Source: Caenibius tardaugens NBRC 16725
Lineage (GTDB): Bacteria > Pseudomonadota > Alphaproteobacteria > Sphingomonadales > Sphingomonadaceae
Assembly: GCF_003860345.1 (NCBI RefSeq)
Contig: NZ_CP034179.1
Coordinates: 2,650,001-2,714,000 of the forward strand
Reading direction: 5' to 3'
DNA: 64,000 nt
Shown here piece after piece: positions 44,007-52,747 of the stretch; positions within the stretch are counted from its first letter, which is position 1, and every line of letters begins with the position of its first letter. Both the position numbers and the translations under genes were made by a program. The notes under the pieces were generated by a model. That model ran no database searches. It was not told the origin of the DNA and saw only the letters and a program-made list of their open reading frames with translations.

Positions 44007-45286
44007 CAGGCGGCAGGCTCCAGCTTGGTGATCCCGCCCGTATAGGGCACCAAAGCGGCGGGCACGTCAATCGAGCCGTCCTCATTCTGGTAATTTTCCA
44101 GAATGGCGACCAGAGTCCGCCCGACGGCAAGGCCCGAACCATTGAGAGTATGGAGAAATTCCGTCCGCTTCTCCCCTTCGGGGCGATAGCGCGCGTTCAT
44201 CCGGCGGGCCTGATAGTCGCCGCACCAGCTGATCGACGAAATCTCGCGATAGGCGCCTTGCCCCGGCAGCCAGACCTCCAGATCGAAGGTCTTCTTCGCG
44301 GTGGCGCCCATATCGCCAGCGCAGAGCAGCATGATGCGATAGGGCAGGTCCAGTGCTTCGAGAACGCCCTGTGCCGAACGGACCATATGATCGTGTTCCG
44401 CCTGCCATTGATCGGGGCGGCACACGGTGACCAGTTCCACTTTTTCGAACTGGTGCTGGCGGATATAGCCGCGCGTATCGCGCCCGGCCGCGCCCGCTTC
44501 GCTGCGGAAACAGGGGGTCAGCGCAGTCATCCGCAGCGGCTGGTCCATCGCGCCCAGCATCTGTTCGCGCACCGCATTGGTGAGGGAGACTTCGGCCGTG
44601 GGGATCAGCCAGCGGCCATCGGTGGTCTGGAACAGGTCTTCGGCGAATTTCGGCAATTGCCCGGTGCCGAACACGGCTTCATCGCGCACCAGCAGCGGCA
44701 CCGCGCATTCCATATAGCCGTTTTCGCCCGTCTGCCGGTCCAGCATGAACTGGCCCAGCGCGCGTTGCAGGCGGGCCATCTGGCCTTTCAGGAAAGTGAA
44801 GCGCGCGCCCGAAATCGCGGCGCCAGTTTCGAAATCCAACCCCAGCGCGGGGCCGATATCGGCATGTTCGCGGGGGCTGAACGCGAATGTGCGCGGCGTG
44901 CCCCAGCGGGCCACTTCCACATTGGCGGCCTCGTCCTCGCCCGGGGGGACATCGTCGTGCGGCAGGTTGGGCAGGCGCGCCAGCAGGTCGTTCAACTGCG
45001 CGGTGGCGGTGCGTTCTTCCTCCTCCAGCGCGGGGAGGGTGGTCTTCAGGTCGGCGACTTCGGCTTTCAGCGCTTCGGCCTTGTCCTTGTCGCCCTGCGC
45101 CATGGCTTGCCCGATCAGTTTGGAGGCATCGTTGCGGCGGCTTTGCGATTCCTGCATCCGGGTGGCGGCATCGCGGCGCGTGCGGTCCAGCTCCAGTACA
45201 GTGGCGGCGACAGGATCGACGCCGCGCCGGGCGAGGCCGGTATCGAAAGCGTCGGGATTTTCACGGATGAAACGGAGATCATGCAT
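44006..45286 (-). CDS. serS: seryl-tRNA synthetase
   Basis: 426 residues. N-terminal coiled-coil arm (residues 30-100, Ala/Glu/Lys-rich with [21 protein letters not shown]), class II core with [14 protein letters not shown] (motif 1 region), [29 protein letters not shown] (motif 2) and [19 protein letters not shown] (motif 3). Start [12 protein letters not shown] at 45286; the frame extends upstream without support. Leads the serS-surE-M23-channel chain. Confidence 0.96.
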   Translation of the reverse strand: MHDLRFIRENPDAFDTGLARRGVDPVAATVLELDRTRRDAATRMQESQSRRNDASKLIGQAMAQGDKDKAEALKAEVADLKTTLPALEEEERTATAQLNDLLARLPNLPHDDVPPGEDEAANVEVARWGTPRTFAFSPREHADIGPALGLDFETGAAISGARFTFLKGQMARLQRALGQFMLDRQTGENGYMECAVPLLVRDEAVFGTGQLPKFAEDLFQTTDGRWLIPTAEVSLTNAVREQMLGAMDQPLRMTALTPCFRSEAGAAGRDTRGYIRQHQFEKVELVTVCRPDQWQAEHDHMVRSAQGVLEALDLPYRIMLLCAGDMGATAKKTFDLEVWLPGQGAYREISSISWCGDYQARRMNARYRPEGEKRTEFLHTLNGSGLAVGRTLVAILENYQNEDGSIDVPAALVPYTGGITKLEPAA

Positions 45287-45414
45287 AGCCCGCGTGCTAT
45301 GGCCGCTCGGCGTGACCTGCGCAAGAATCCTCCGCATCGAAGCTGTCAGGATTTTTGCGCAAGCGGCAGCCTTGCGGTTGCCCCGTCCGTTCAAAGTCAG
45401 TCCGTTCAGGCCGA

Positions 45415-46539
45415 TCAGTTCAGGCCGATCAGCAGCTCCGGGCGATAGGGCTGTAGCGTGTCATGCGCGCCATCGCGCACTTTCGCGGCCCAGGCGGCAT
45501 CGCCCAGGATCGAACGGCCCAGCGCAATCAGATCGAATTCGCCCCGCACGATGCGTTCACGCACATCATCCAGATGCGCCAGCGAGGATTCGGCCACAGT
45601 CGCGTAAATGCCTTCCTCGCCATATTCCATCGCGGTTTTGGCGAGGCCGATGCCGCCGCCGGCAATCGTCGGGCGGCCGCCGACCTGCTTGATCCAGCCT
45701 GCCAGATTCATCGCACTGCCATCGAATTCGGCGCGCCAGAACCGGCGCAGCGAACAGTCGAACAGATCGACGCCCGCGTCCACCAGCGGGCGGATCAGGG
45801 TTTCCAGTTCTTGCGGGCTATCCGCCAGCCGCGCGGCATAATCGGTCATCTTGAATTGGGATATGCGGAAGCTGATCGGCAAGTCCGGCCCCACCGCCGC
45901 ACGGCATGCGGCCACGATTTCCGCAGCGAACCGGGCCCGTTCCTGTCCATAATGATCGGTCCTGCGGTTGGTGTGATGCCACAGGAACTGGTCGATCAGA
46001 AACCCGTGCGCGCCGTGAATCTCGATCCCATCGAAACCGATCCGCGCGGCATCGGTGGCCGCTTGCGCGAAAGCGGCGATCACCGCATCGATATCGGCCA
46101 GCGTCATCGGCGCGCCTTCGATACGGCCCGTATCCGCCGGCTGCCCCAGTGCCGCGGCGGGCATCCACACGGCCGATGGCCCGATGCCCGACCACGGCGG
46201 GGTCACCGGCGCCAGTCCCTGCAATCCGGCATGGGCCAGTTGCGGCATGATCCGTCCGCCCGCCGCATGGACCGCCGCCACCGCGCGCGCCCATTCGGCC
46301 AGCGCGGGGCCATGGAAATGCGGCTCGTTTTCGTCCAGCGGGGCGGCCGGGTGATCGATGGCGGTGGCCCCGGAAACGATCAGGCCAACCCCGCCCTGCG
46401 CACGGCGGGCGAAATAATCGGCATAACCGGGATCGGGCATCCCGCCGGGCGCCTTGCCCTGACCCATCGGGGCCATGACAACCCGGTTGGGCAAATGCAT
46501 CGAACGCACGGTCAGCGGTGTAAAAAGAGGATCGGTCAT
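45415..46539 (-). CDS. second Old Yellow Enzyme-family oxidoreductase
   Basis: 374-residue FMN enzyme: [29 protein letters not shown] at the start (no Cys after APM, unlike the first OYE in the window), [58 protein letters not shown] with the substrate His pair, and [13 protein letters not shown]. Closest to enoate-reductase/NADH:flavin oxidoreductase relatives; substrate unknown. ATG 46539; a 63-base upstream extension of the frame is not supported. Confidence 0.88.
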   Translation of the reverse strand: MTDPLFTPLTVRSMHLPNRVVMAPMGQGKAPGGMPDPGYADYFARRAQGGVGLIVSGATAIDHPAAPLDENEPHFHGPALAEWARAVAAVHAAGGRIMPQLAHAGLQGLAPVTPPWSGIGPSAVWMPAAALGQPADTGRIEGAPMTLADIDAVIAAFAQAATDAARIGFDGIEIHGAHGFLIDQFLWHHTNRRTDHYGQERARFAAEIVAACRAAVGPDLPISFRISQFKMTDYAARLADSPQELETLIRPLVDAGVDLFDCSLRRFWRAEFDGSAMNLAGWIKQVGGRPTIAGGGIGLAKTAMEYGEEGIYATVAESSLAHLDDVRERIVRGEFDLIALGRSILGDAAWAAKVRDGAHDTLQPYRPELLIGLN

Positions 46540-46671
46540 GCCCGCGTCATAGGGCAAACCCCGGCGCGGCTCCAGCGGCCACAATTGGCACAAACCGCGC
46601 ACCTTTGGCGATCGGGTCAGGCGGTGATGTGCTGCAACATGCGAACCAACCTACCTTTTTGCACGGGGTTG

Positions 46672-47076
46672 TCAGTGCGCTGCACATTCCATGGTGAGCG
46701 CAAAATCGGCGAAGTTCGCCAGCGCGTAACCGCCCTTGCTGTTGTACAGGATGTTGAGAACGTCCGCCGGGGCTTGGGCATGTGGCGTGTCGAGCAGCGT
46801 CGCCGTGATATATGTGAACTGGTCCTGGGTGTGCATGAAGCTGACCCGGCCCTGCCAGCAGCCCGAGTAGGCGCACAGTTCCACCGCCTCGGGTGCGAGA
46901 GACAGTTGGGCAGGGGTGAAGCCGTCGGTGGCGGTAACGCATTGCCCCGCATCGCAGCGCGTTTCAGCGGCTTTGTTGAGACACTGGGTCGGTCCGTCCA
47001 TCGCGTGCGCCGCCGTTGCCATGAAGGCAAAGCTGGCGATTGCCGCTCTCGTCCATCCAAACAGGTGATTTTGCAT
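46672..47076 (-). CDS. hypothetical secreted protein
   Basis: 134 residues with Sec signal (WTRAAIASFAFMATAAHAMD, cut near AHA). The mature part has five or six Cys (QCLNKAAETRCDAGQCV, ELCAYSGCWQG, MECAAH), which suggests disulfides in the periplasm, and a beta-rich middle (GRVSFMHTQDQFTYITATLLD). No family recognised. GGGGAG before ATG 47076. Stands alone between the OYE-type gene and tetR; no operator seen in the flanking 130-base gaps. Confidence 0.65.
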   Translation of the reverse strand: MQNHLFGWTRAAIASFAFMATAAHAMDGPTQCLNKAAETRCDAGQCVTATDGFTPAQLSLAPEAVELCAYSGCWQGRVSFMHTQDQFTYITATLLDTPHAQAPADVLNILYNSKGGYALANFADFALTMECAAH

Positions 47077-47207
47077 AGCTGCTCCCCAATAGGTCACCAG
47101 ATCGCATACCGGACAGACAATCGATAACGTCCCGCGAATAGTGCCGATCAACCCTCTGACTGTCGGTCGGCAACGCGCCCGGTTTCCGTAATTCCATAGT
47201 CAGGCCG

Positions 47208-47846
47208 TCACTCTCCTGTCAGGCTAGGGAGGGTGTTGGCACCCTGCACCACAAGGCGGATCAAATCGCGGGTGGCGCCTTCGCTGACATCGCCGCCGCC
47301 CAGAAACAGTCGCAAGACAATCGGCCCCATGATCGCATCGATCAGCAGATCGACGTTTTGCGGTGGCGTAATTTCCCCGTTCGCAATGGCGTGATCGAGG
47401 ATTTCTCGCACCGGGGCCTTTCGTTGCTCGATATAGGTGTGCAGGGCTTCCATCAGGGCGGGATTGTCGGCGCACTGGGCCACCAGAGATGGCATCATCG
47501 TGACCATTCTGGTCTGGGCCTCGCGTTGCCCGGGCGTATTTTTGACCAGATCCACGAATTGCTGAATGACGCCGGTCAGACTTTCGATCACGTCGCCCCT
47601 GATTTCAGCCGTGATCGGCGGAATCGCGCCCAATGCGGCAATGACCACTTCCTCACGCGAGCGCCAGCGGCGATAAATCGTTGCCTTGCTGACCGATGCC
47701 GCCGCCGCCACACGATCCAGCGTGAAGCCCTGCAGGCCAAACTGGAGCAGGATCAGCATCGCCTGATCGAGTATCGCACGCTCGGCTTCCGGACTGCGCC
47801 GCCGTCCGCGCCGCCTGGGGCTCTCCTCTGGCAAATTCCCGCTCAA
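47208..47846 (-). CDS. TetR-family transcriptional regulator
   Basis: 212 residues. HTH at about residues 40-62 (FTLDRVAAAASVSKATIYRRWRSREEVV) after a basic RRRGRRR stretch; the C-terminal ligand domain resembles TetR_C_11-type regulators (EILDHAIANGEITPP). The only in-frame initiation codon before a stop is TTG 47846. Divergent from the TonB receptor; the 218-base gap between them has two GTAC-N6-GTAC palindromes, the probable binding sites. Confidence 0.88.
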   Translation of the reverse strand: MSGNLPEESPRRRGRRRSPEAERAILDQAMLILLQFGLQGFTLDRVAAAASVSKATIYRRWRSREEVVIAALGAIPPITAEIRGDVIESLTGVIQQFVDLVKNTPGQREAQTRMVTMMPSLVAQCADNPALMEALHTYIEQRKAPVREILDHAIANGEITPPQNVDLLIDAIMGPIVLRLFLGGGDVSEGATRDLIRLVVQGANTLPSLTGE

Positions 47847-47957
47847 ACCATCTCATCCCCGAAGATCAATGTCGCATGGGTAATTGTCCGATGGTTGCGG
47901 GTCAACAAAGCACATCCCCTGAAGACCATTCCATAAAAGGATAAAAAATTCATTTGT

Positions 47958-47971
47958 GTACTCATGAGTAC
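47958..47971. promoter_or_regulatory. palindromic operator 1 of the TetR/TonB region
   Basis: GTACTCATGAGTAC is a perfect 14-bp palindrome. It falls in the 17-base spacer between TTGTGT (47954-47959, overlapping by two bases) and TATCGG (47977-47982), so a bound repressor would block a promoter for the TonB receptor. The same GTAC-N6-GTAC layout recurs at 48033. Confidence 0.6.
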
Positions 47972-48032
47972 CTATTTATCGGAAACGCAATACATTCGAA
48001 TCATGAGCATGAAATTTATCATTTCATGTGGG

Positions 48033-48046
48033 GTACGGATGCGTAC
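48033..48046. promoter_or_regulatory. palindromic operator 2 of the TetR/TonB region
   Basis: GTACGGATGCGTAC shares the outer GTAC...GTAC arms with operator 1, 75 bp away centre to centre (about seven helical turns), and ends 18 bases before the receptor start. Between them lies another inverted repeat, CATGAAAT-TTATC-ATTTCATG (48008-48028). Spacing by whole turns would allow a DNA loop or paired dimers. Confidence 0.5.
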
Positions 48047-48064
48047 CTGATAGGGAGGAAGATC

Positions 48065-50254
48065 ATGTCGTTCAATTTCTGTGGATACCGGCTTGCAACC
48101 AGCGTCCTCGCGATCTGCGTTGGTTCTGCTCAGGCCATGGCGCAGGATGAACATGGGCAGTCGGAAATCGTCGTCACGGCATCACGGACGGGCGAATCCC
48201 GTCTCAGCGACACCCCGATCGCCATCACCGCACTCTCTGCCGAACAGCTCGACCAGCGCGGGGTGAACGACATCCGCGGGCTGACCGATTATACGCCCAA
48301 TCTGCAGATTGCTGACTTTGCCGGGTACGCGCAGATCTTCATCCGCGGGGTCGGCTCCAACGATCCGTTCGCCGGAACCGATCCCAGTTCGACCGTGCAT
48401 CTTGACGGGGTCTATCTAGGCCGGACGCTGGGCTATTTTTCCAGTTTTCTGGATGTCGAACGGATCGAGGTCCTGCGCGGGCCGCAGGGCACGCTCTATG
48501 GTCGCAACTCCGTGGGCGGTACGATCAACGTTATCACCCGCAAGCCGACGGATAGCTTCCAGGCCCGCGTTCAGGTGGGTGCAGGGACATACGGTACGGC
48601 ATCGGGCGCAGCCTATGTCAGTGGCGGATTGGGCGGCGGCATTGCCGCGGGTCTTGCCGTTCAGTACCGCCACAATGGTGATTATTTCGACAATGTCTCC
48701 ACAGGCGGCGATATAGGGCGGGACAGCAATTTCGGCATCCGGGGGCAGATCGTTGCCCCGCTCGGCGCGGGTGAGGCCATTCTGCGCGGTGACTATACCC
48801 ACCAGAAAGGCCGGCTTGTCGGCTATTCCAAATTGCTCGGCCCGACGGGTCTGGCAACCGACGACGCGGTGCTGGGCGATTTCGACAAGGTTTCGCTGAA
48901 CCGCCATAACCGCCAGAAGCAGTCGGGTGGCGGTGTTTCCCTGGAACTGAGCTATCCCCTGTCTGACACGGTAACGCTGAAATCGCTGTCATCCTGGCGC
49001 CAGCTGCATGGCGATCTGGATTACGATTCCGATGCGAGCGCGATCGATATCGGGCGGTCCACAGTCAACCTGCGGCAGGAACAGTATAGCGAAGACTTCT
49101 CGCTGACCGGCAAGTTCGACAATCTCACCCTGTTCGCAGGCCTGTTCTATTTCCATGAAAAGGTGAAAGAGCCGCTGCGCTTTTCGCTCTTTCCGGCAGG
49201 CGCCAGCAATTTCCGGCTTCCCGAAATCCGCACCAGTTCCATCGCATTTTACGGCCAGGCCGAATACGATGTGACACCGCAGTTCTCGCTTGTGGCAGGG
49301 GTGCGTTACACGCGCGAACGCAAGAAGCTGAATGGCCGGTTCCTCTGGACGGCATCGGCATCGCCCGATTTCGATACGGCGCTGGCGGCACCGGCCATCG
49401 GCGCGCCGTACTTCTACGATCCTTTCACGGTCAACGCGTCGGAAACCTATGATGCCTGGACGCCCAAATTCGGGATCAATTTCCGGCCCGATGCCAAAAC
49501 CCTGATTTACGCTTCGGTCACGCGCGGGTTCAAGAGCGGCGGGTACGACATGGGTTCAACCGACCGGACCAATGCGGAGCGCGGCTTTGCCCCGGAATTG
49601 CTGTGGTCCTATGAAGTGGGGGCAAAGACCTCGCTGCTCGATCGCAAGCTCGACATTGCGCTGACCGGTTTCCGGTACGACTATGATGATCTGCAGGTCA
49701 CCCTGTTCGTGCCGCCCTCTTACGCAGTGACGCAGAATGCCGCTTCCGCGCGGACCTATGGTGTGGAACTCGAAATGCAGGCCCGGCCTGCGCAGGGGCT
49801 GACCCTTTCGGGAACGCTGGCCTATCTCGATGCGAAGTACCGGCAGTATACCGGCGCCTACACCGCGGCTTTCGGTGCGTTCGATGCCACAGGGAAACGG
49901 CTCAACAACGCACCCGAATGGGCCTTCACCGTGGGGGCGCAGTATGAATTCCCCCTGGCAGGCGGCAACAGCTACATCGGGGCCGATTACAAATGGCAGG
50001 ATGACCTGTACTTCAGCCCCGCCAATAACGGTGTCGGCGCGGTTACAGGCTATCTTGAACAACAGAAAGCCTACGGCCTGCTTAACGCACGCATTGGCTG
50101 GACCAGCGATGACGGGCGTTATGGCCTTGCGCTGGTCGGGCGCAATCTGCTCGACAAGAACTACGTTCTCTCTACTGCCAGCTATACTGCGGCAATCAGT
50201 GGACGGCCGGGCACACCGCGCACCGTGGATGCGACGTTTACGGTCAACTGGTGA
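48065..50254 (+). CDS. TonB-dependent outer-membrane receptor
   Basis: 729 residues. Signal MSFNFCGYRLATSVLAICVGSAQAMAQ; then EIVVTASRTGESRLSDTPIAITALSAEQL leading into the plug domain (GVNDIRGLTDYTPNLQI, IRGVG, VERIEVLRGPQGTLYGRNSVGGTINVITRKP). A 22-strand barrel follows, ending in RTVDATFTVNW with terminal aromatic residue as expected. Substrate not predictable; sphingomonads use such receptors for aromatic compounds, sugars and siderophores. AGGGAGGAAG precedes the ATG; the longer frame to 47954 crosses the operators and is rejected. Likely repressed by the adjacent TetR and followed by an SDR gene. Confidence 0.93.
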   Translation: MSFNFCGYRLATSVLAICVGSAQAMAQDEHGQSEIVVTASRTGESRLSDTPIAITALSAEQLDQRGVNDIRGLTDYTPNLQIADFAGYAQIFIRGVGSNDPFAGTDPSSTVHLDGVYLGRTLGYFSSFLDVERIEVLRGPQGTLYGRNSVGGTINVITRKPTDSFQARVQVGAGTYGTASGAAYVSGGLGGGIAAGLAVQYRHNGDYFDNVSTGGDIGRDSNFGIRGQIVAPLGAGEAILRGDYTHQKGRLVGYSKLLGPTGLATDDAVLGDFDKVSLNRHNRQKQSGGGVSLELSYPLSDTVTLKSLSSWRQLHGDLDYDSDASAIDIGRSTVNLRQEQYSEDFSLTGKFDNLTLFAGLFYFHEKVKEPLRFSLFPAGASNFRLPEIRTSSIAFYGQAEYDVTPQFSLVAGVRYTRERKKLNGRFLWTASASPDFDTALAAPAIGAPYFYDPFTVNASETYDAWTPKFGINFRPDAKTLIYASVTRGFKSGGYDMGSTDRTNAERGFAPELLWSYEVGAKTSLLDRKLDIALTGFRYDYDDLQVTLFVPPSYAVTQNAASARTYGVELEMQARPAQGLTLSGTLAYLDAKYRQYTGAYTAAFGAFDATGKRLNNAPEWAFTVGAQYEFPLAGGNSYIGADYKWQDDLYFSPANNGVGAVTGYLEQQKAYGLLNARIGWTSDDGRYGLALVGRNLLDKNYVLSTASYTAAISGRPGTPRTVDATFTVNW

Positions 50255-50266
50255 ACGATGGGATCA

Positions 50267-50293
50267 GCACGGCTTTCATGGCCGTGCGGGTTT
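50267..50293 (+). terminator. weak terminator after the TonB receptor
   Basis: Stem GCACGGC / GCCGTGC (50267-50273 and 50281-50287) with a 7-base loop, followed by GGGTTT. The short T-run suggests partial read-through into the SDR gene. Confidence 0.4.
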
Positions 50294-50341
50294 CGTAAGA
50301 TTTGGGAAGAGCGGCAGGTCTGGCCGCAAAAGGATATGGGT

Positions 50342-51196
50342 ATGAACAAAGGTGTGGCCGTTGTGACAGGGGCAAGCCGCGGTGCCGGGCAAGGCATCGC
50401 ACGGGCATTGGGGGCGGCAGGTTATACCGTCTATGTTACCGGACGCAGCCAGACCCCGGATGCCTCCCCGCTGGGCGGAACCATCCATGAAACGGCGGCG
50501 CAGGTGACGGCGGCCGGGGGGCGCGGCATCGCGTTCGCCTGTGACCATGCCGACGACGAAGCCGTGCGCGACCTGTTCGCCACGGTTGAACGGGATGAAG
50601 GGCGGCTAGACATCCTGGTCAACAATGCGGCGGCAGTCAGCAGCGACCTGATTGAAAAAAGCCCGTTCTGGACCCGCCCGGTCGGGATGGCGGACATTAT
50701 TACCGTTGGCCTGCGTTCGAGCTATATCGCGGCCCATGCGGCGGCCCCGCTGCTGGTCGCCAAACCGGGTAGCCTGCTGATATTTACCTCCGCCCCCGGC
50801 GCGGTCAATTATGCGCACGGCCCGGCCTATGGCGCGCAAAAGGCGGGAACAGACAAGATGGCGGCCGACATGGCGGTGGAACTGCGCCCCTTCGGCGTCG
50901 CTTCCGTCAGCATCTGGATGGGCCTCCTCAAGACCGCGCGCTCCGCTGCGTCCATGGCCGAAAAGCCGGGCCAGTTCGATTTCCTGCTGCCCTATATGGA
51001 AACGCCGGACTTCACCGGCCGCCTCATCGCGGCCATGCACAGCGATCCGGACATCATGGCCCTCTCGGGTCGCACGGTGATCGGCGCGGAACAGGCCCGC
51101 GAATACGGGGTGCTGGACCTTGATGGCAACAGCCCGGATTCCCTCCGCCCCGTGGTCGGCGGCCCGTTCAAATATGATGACCTGATCATCGATTGA
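50342..51196 (+). CDS. short-chain dehydrogenase/reductase
   Basis: 284 residues. VAVVTGASRGAGQGIARALG is the T-G-x3-G-x-G cofactor motif; DILVNNAAAV the N-N-A-A motif. The catalytic region reads FTSAPGAVNYAHGPAYGAQKAGTD, giving Ser, Tyr and Lys as Y-x3-K. Substrate unknown; probably linked to whatever the TonB receptor imports. Two possible ATG codons (50336, 50342); AAAGGA spacing favours 50342. Longer than the usual 250 residues because of a C-terminal extension (residues 240-284). Confidence 0.9.
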   Translation: MNKGVAVVTGASRGAGQGIARALGAAGYTVYVTGRSQTPDASPLGGTIHETAAQVTAAGGRGIAFACDHADDEAVRDLFATVERDEGRLDILVNNAAAVSSDLIEKSPFWTRPVGMADIITVGLRSSYIAAHAAAPLLVAKPGSLLIFTSAPGAVNYAHGPAYGAQKAGTDKMAADMAVELRPFGVASVSIWMGLLKTARSAASMAEKPGQFDFLLPYMETPDFTGRLIAAMHSDPDIMALSGRTVIGAEQAREYGVLDLDGNSPDSLRPVVGGPFKYDDLIID

Positions 51197-51253
51197 CCCG
51201 GTGGACGCGGCCCACCGGGTTGCAGAAATTCGTTTGTGCACCACGCATGGCGG

Positions 51254-51778
51254 TCAGATCGGCCTTGTGCGCAATTGCCCTTCATAGTCGCGCTTGCCGA
51301 TCGGAACGCCTTGCATGCGTAGAATGTCGTAGGCCGTGACAACGTGGAAATAGAAGTTCGGCATCGAGAACGACAGAATGAACATTTCGGACGTAAAGGC
51401 GAGCTTGCGGGGGCCTATCTGCAAATCCAGATGCTTGCCCGCCCAGCTGTTGACCTCGTCGGGCACCAATGCTTCCAGCGCGCTCTGCGCCTTCGCCATC
51501 ATCGCTTGCAGCTCCCGAAAAGGGACGGGCCCGGCCAGCGCTGGCGGCGTGATAGCGCCCGTTCGCGCGGCCTCGAGCCCCAACAGCGGATGGTGATACG
51601 CTCCCTCGATCTGGAAGTGAAAAGGCATCATGTCATCGATCAAGCGCATTTTGACAAAGTCATCGGGACTGCGCCCCGTTTGTGCGCAATGCTCCACCGC
51701 GCGATCCAGCACCCCGCGTAGAGCCCTCACGGTTTGCAGGAATGTCGGAACGCTCAGATCATAGAATGAGACGGACAT
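51254..51778 (-). CDS. DUF1993 protein
   Basis: 174 residues, helical. Family features: FYDLSVPTFLQTVRALRGVLDRA, RLIDDMMPFHFQIEGAYHHPL, and SFSMPNFYFHVVTAYDILR with GVPIGKRDYEG at the C-terminus. The scattered His residues are reminiscent of DinB-like four-helix proteins, to which DUF1993 is distantly related. Function unknown. Convergent with the SDR gene. Confidence 0.85.
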   Translation of the reverse strand: MSVSFYDLSVPTFLQTVRALRGVLDRAVEHCAQTGRSPDDFVKMRLIDDMMPFHFQIEGAYHHPLLGLEAARTGAITPPALAGPVPFRELQAMMAKAQSALEALVPDEVNSWAGKHLDLQIGPRKLAFTSEMFILSFSMPNFYFHVVTAYDILRMQGVPIGKRDYEGQLRTRPI

Positions 51779-51935
51779 CGATTATCCCTTTCTCTCCCGT
51801 TCTCAGAGGCCGCTTTTACTATGTGAGGCAATGAGAACCAATTTGCCCCATGGTGGCGATTTTGCACACTCCGCGCCCGCGACGTCTATGCCGCATATGC
51901 GTTCATCGGTCTCGACCGGTGCGTTGGAATCAAAA

Positions 51936-52232
51936 TCAGTGCAGACCGCGAGGCCCGCGTGACTGTTCCAGGAGCCAGCGGAAGGGACGCAGCGCGCTGG
52001 CGGCATAGTAAAGCGTAAAGAGAGCGAACAGGCATCCCGGTAGCCAGCGTTCCCCCGCGATCATATACCATGCGCTCACACCGAACAGCGCGGCGAAGGC
52101 GAGGCTAAGCACCAGTTCCGCCATGATCGCCCAGCGCGGGGAGGCCCGCGTGCCATAGCAGATTTGCAAGGTCAGCCGACACACGAACACCACAGCGAGT
52201 GCGAACAGGATCGGTAAGGGAACGGCGGCCAT
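51936..52232 (-). CDS. small hypothetical membrane protein
   Basis: 98 residues with three hydrophobic segments: LPILFALAVVFVCRLTLQI, IMAELVLSLAFAALFGVSAWYM, and LPGCLFALFTLYYAASAL, ended by a basic tail. Such a helical layout makes it a plausible small integral protein, but no family was recognised. The gaps on both sides (157 and 117 bases) show nothing clear. Confidence 0.55.
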   Translation of the reverse strand: MAAVPLPILFALAVVFVCRLTLQICYGTRASPRWAIMAELVLSLAFAALFGVSAWYMIAGERWLPGCLFALFTLYYAASALRPFRWLLEQSRGPRGLH

Positions 52233-52349
52233 GATCGCGCTGGTCTACCATGGTGTGCGGCGGCGTCCAGCGGGTGGTCAACCCATACAGGTGAAAGCGC
52301 CCGTTTTGCAGAAAAGTTGGGGGAGAGCGGGCGTCTAGTCACGACGCAC

Positions 52350-52601
52350 TCATTCTTCTGCCGTCGATAGCTCTTCCGCTGCTTTCTTTACTATTCGCTC
52401 TCTGTCGCCCTCACGAGGCCACCACTTGCCTAGCGGCGGGTTGGCAGGGCAATTACCTCGAACGACGCAGGTGAGAGGAGCCGCTGCCGCGAGAAGGAGG
52501 AGAGCGCCGCCCAAGCCGATTTTGATGGCTGGCCTCCAAGCACTCTGCGGGATTATCGATCTTCGAGGCCTTGGGTTCTCATTCAACCCACTGAAAACCA
52601 T
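52350..52601 (-). CDS. doubtful hypothetical protein
   Basis: 83-codon frame with one hydrophobic stretch (IGLGGALLLLAAAAPLTCVV) and a charged C-terminus. The only ATG (52601) lies inside the tRNA-Val terminator hairpin and has no ribosome site, so it may be spurious or start later. Included because the stretch between 52233 and 52610 has no other candidate. Confidence 0.3.
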   Translation of the reverse strand: MVFSGLNENPRPRRSIIPQSAWRPAIKIGLGGALLLLAAAAPLTCVVRGNCPANPPLGKWWPREGDRERIVKKAAEELSTAEE

Positions 52602-52614
52602 TCAAAAGAATGGT
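52593..52614 (-). terminator. terminator of tRNA-Val
   Basis: On the minus strand the tRNA end runs ACCATTC-TTTT-GAATGGT-TTTTC: a 7-bp stem whose first arm includes the ACCA 3' end, followed by a four-base T-run. Termination right after the tRNA is likely. Confidence 0.6.
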
Positions 52615-52685
52615 GGGCGCGGCAAGGATTGAACTTGCGACCCCACCCGTGTGAAGGGTGTGCTCTACCACTGAGCTACGCGCCC
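52611..52685 (-). tRNA. tRNA-Val (anticodon CAC)
   Basis: 75-nt cloverleaf on the minus strand. Acceptor GGGCGCG pairs with CGCGCCC, D-arm GCTC...GAGC, anticodon stem CACCC/GGGTG with loop TTCACAC (anticodon CAC, reading GUG), T-arm with GTTCAATCC, and an encoded CCA. Anticodon CAC identifies valine. A terminator hairpin overlaps its 3' end. Confidence 0.95.
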
Positions 52686-52747
52686 GCCTGCGGCAATCTG
52701 CCGGGCAGGGGCGGGCCTTTGCCATGGGGCGCGGTGATTCACAAGCC

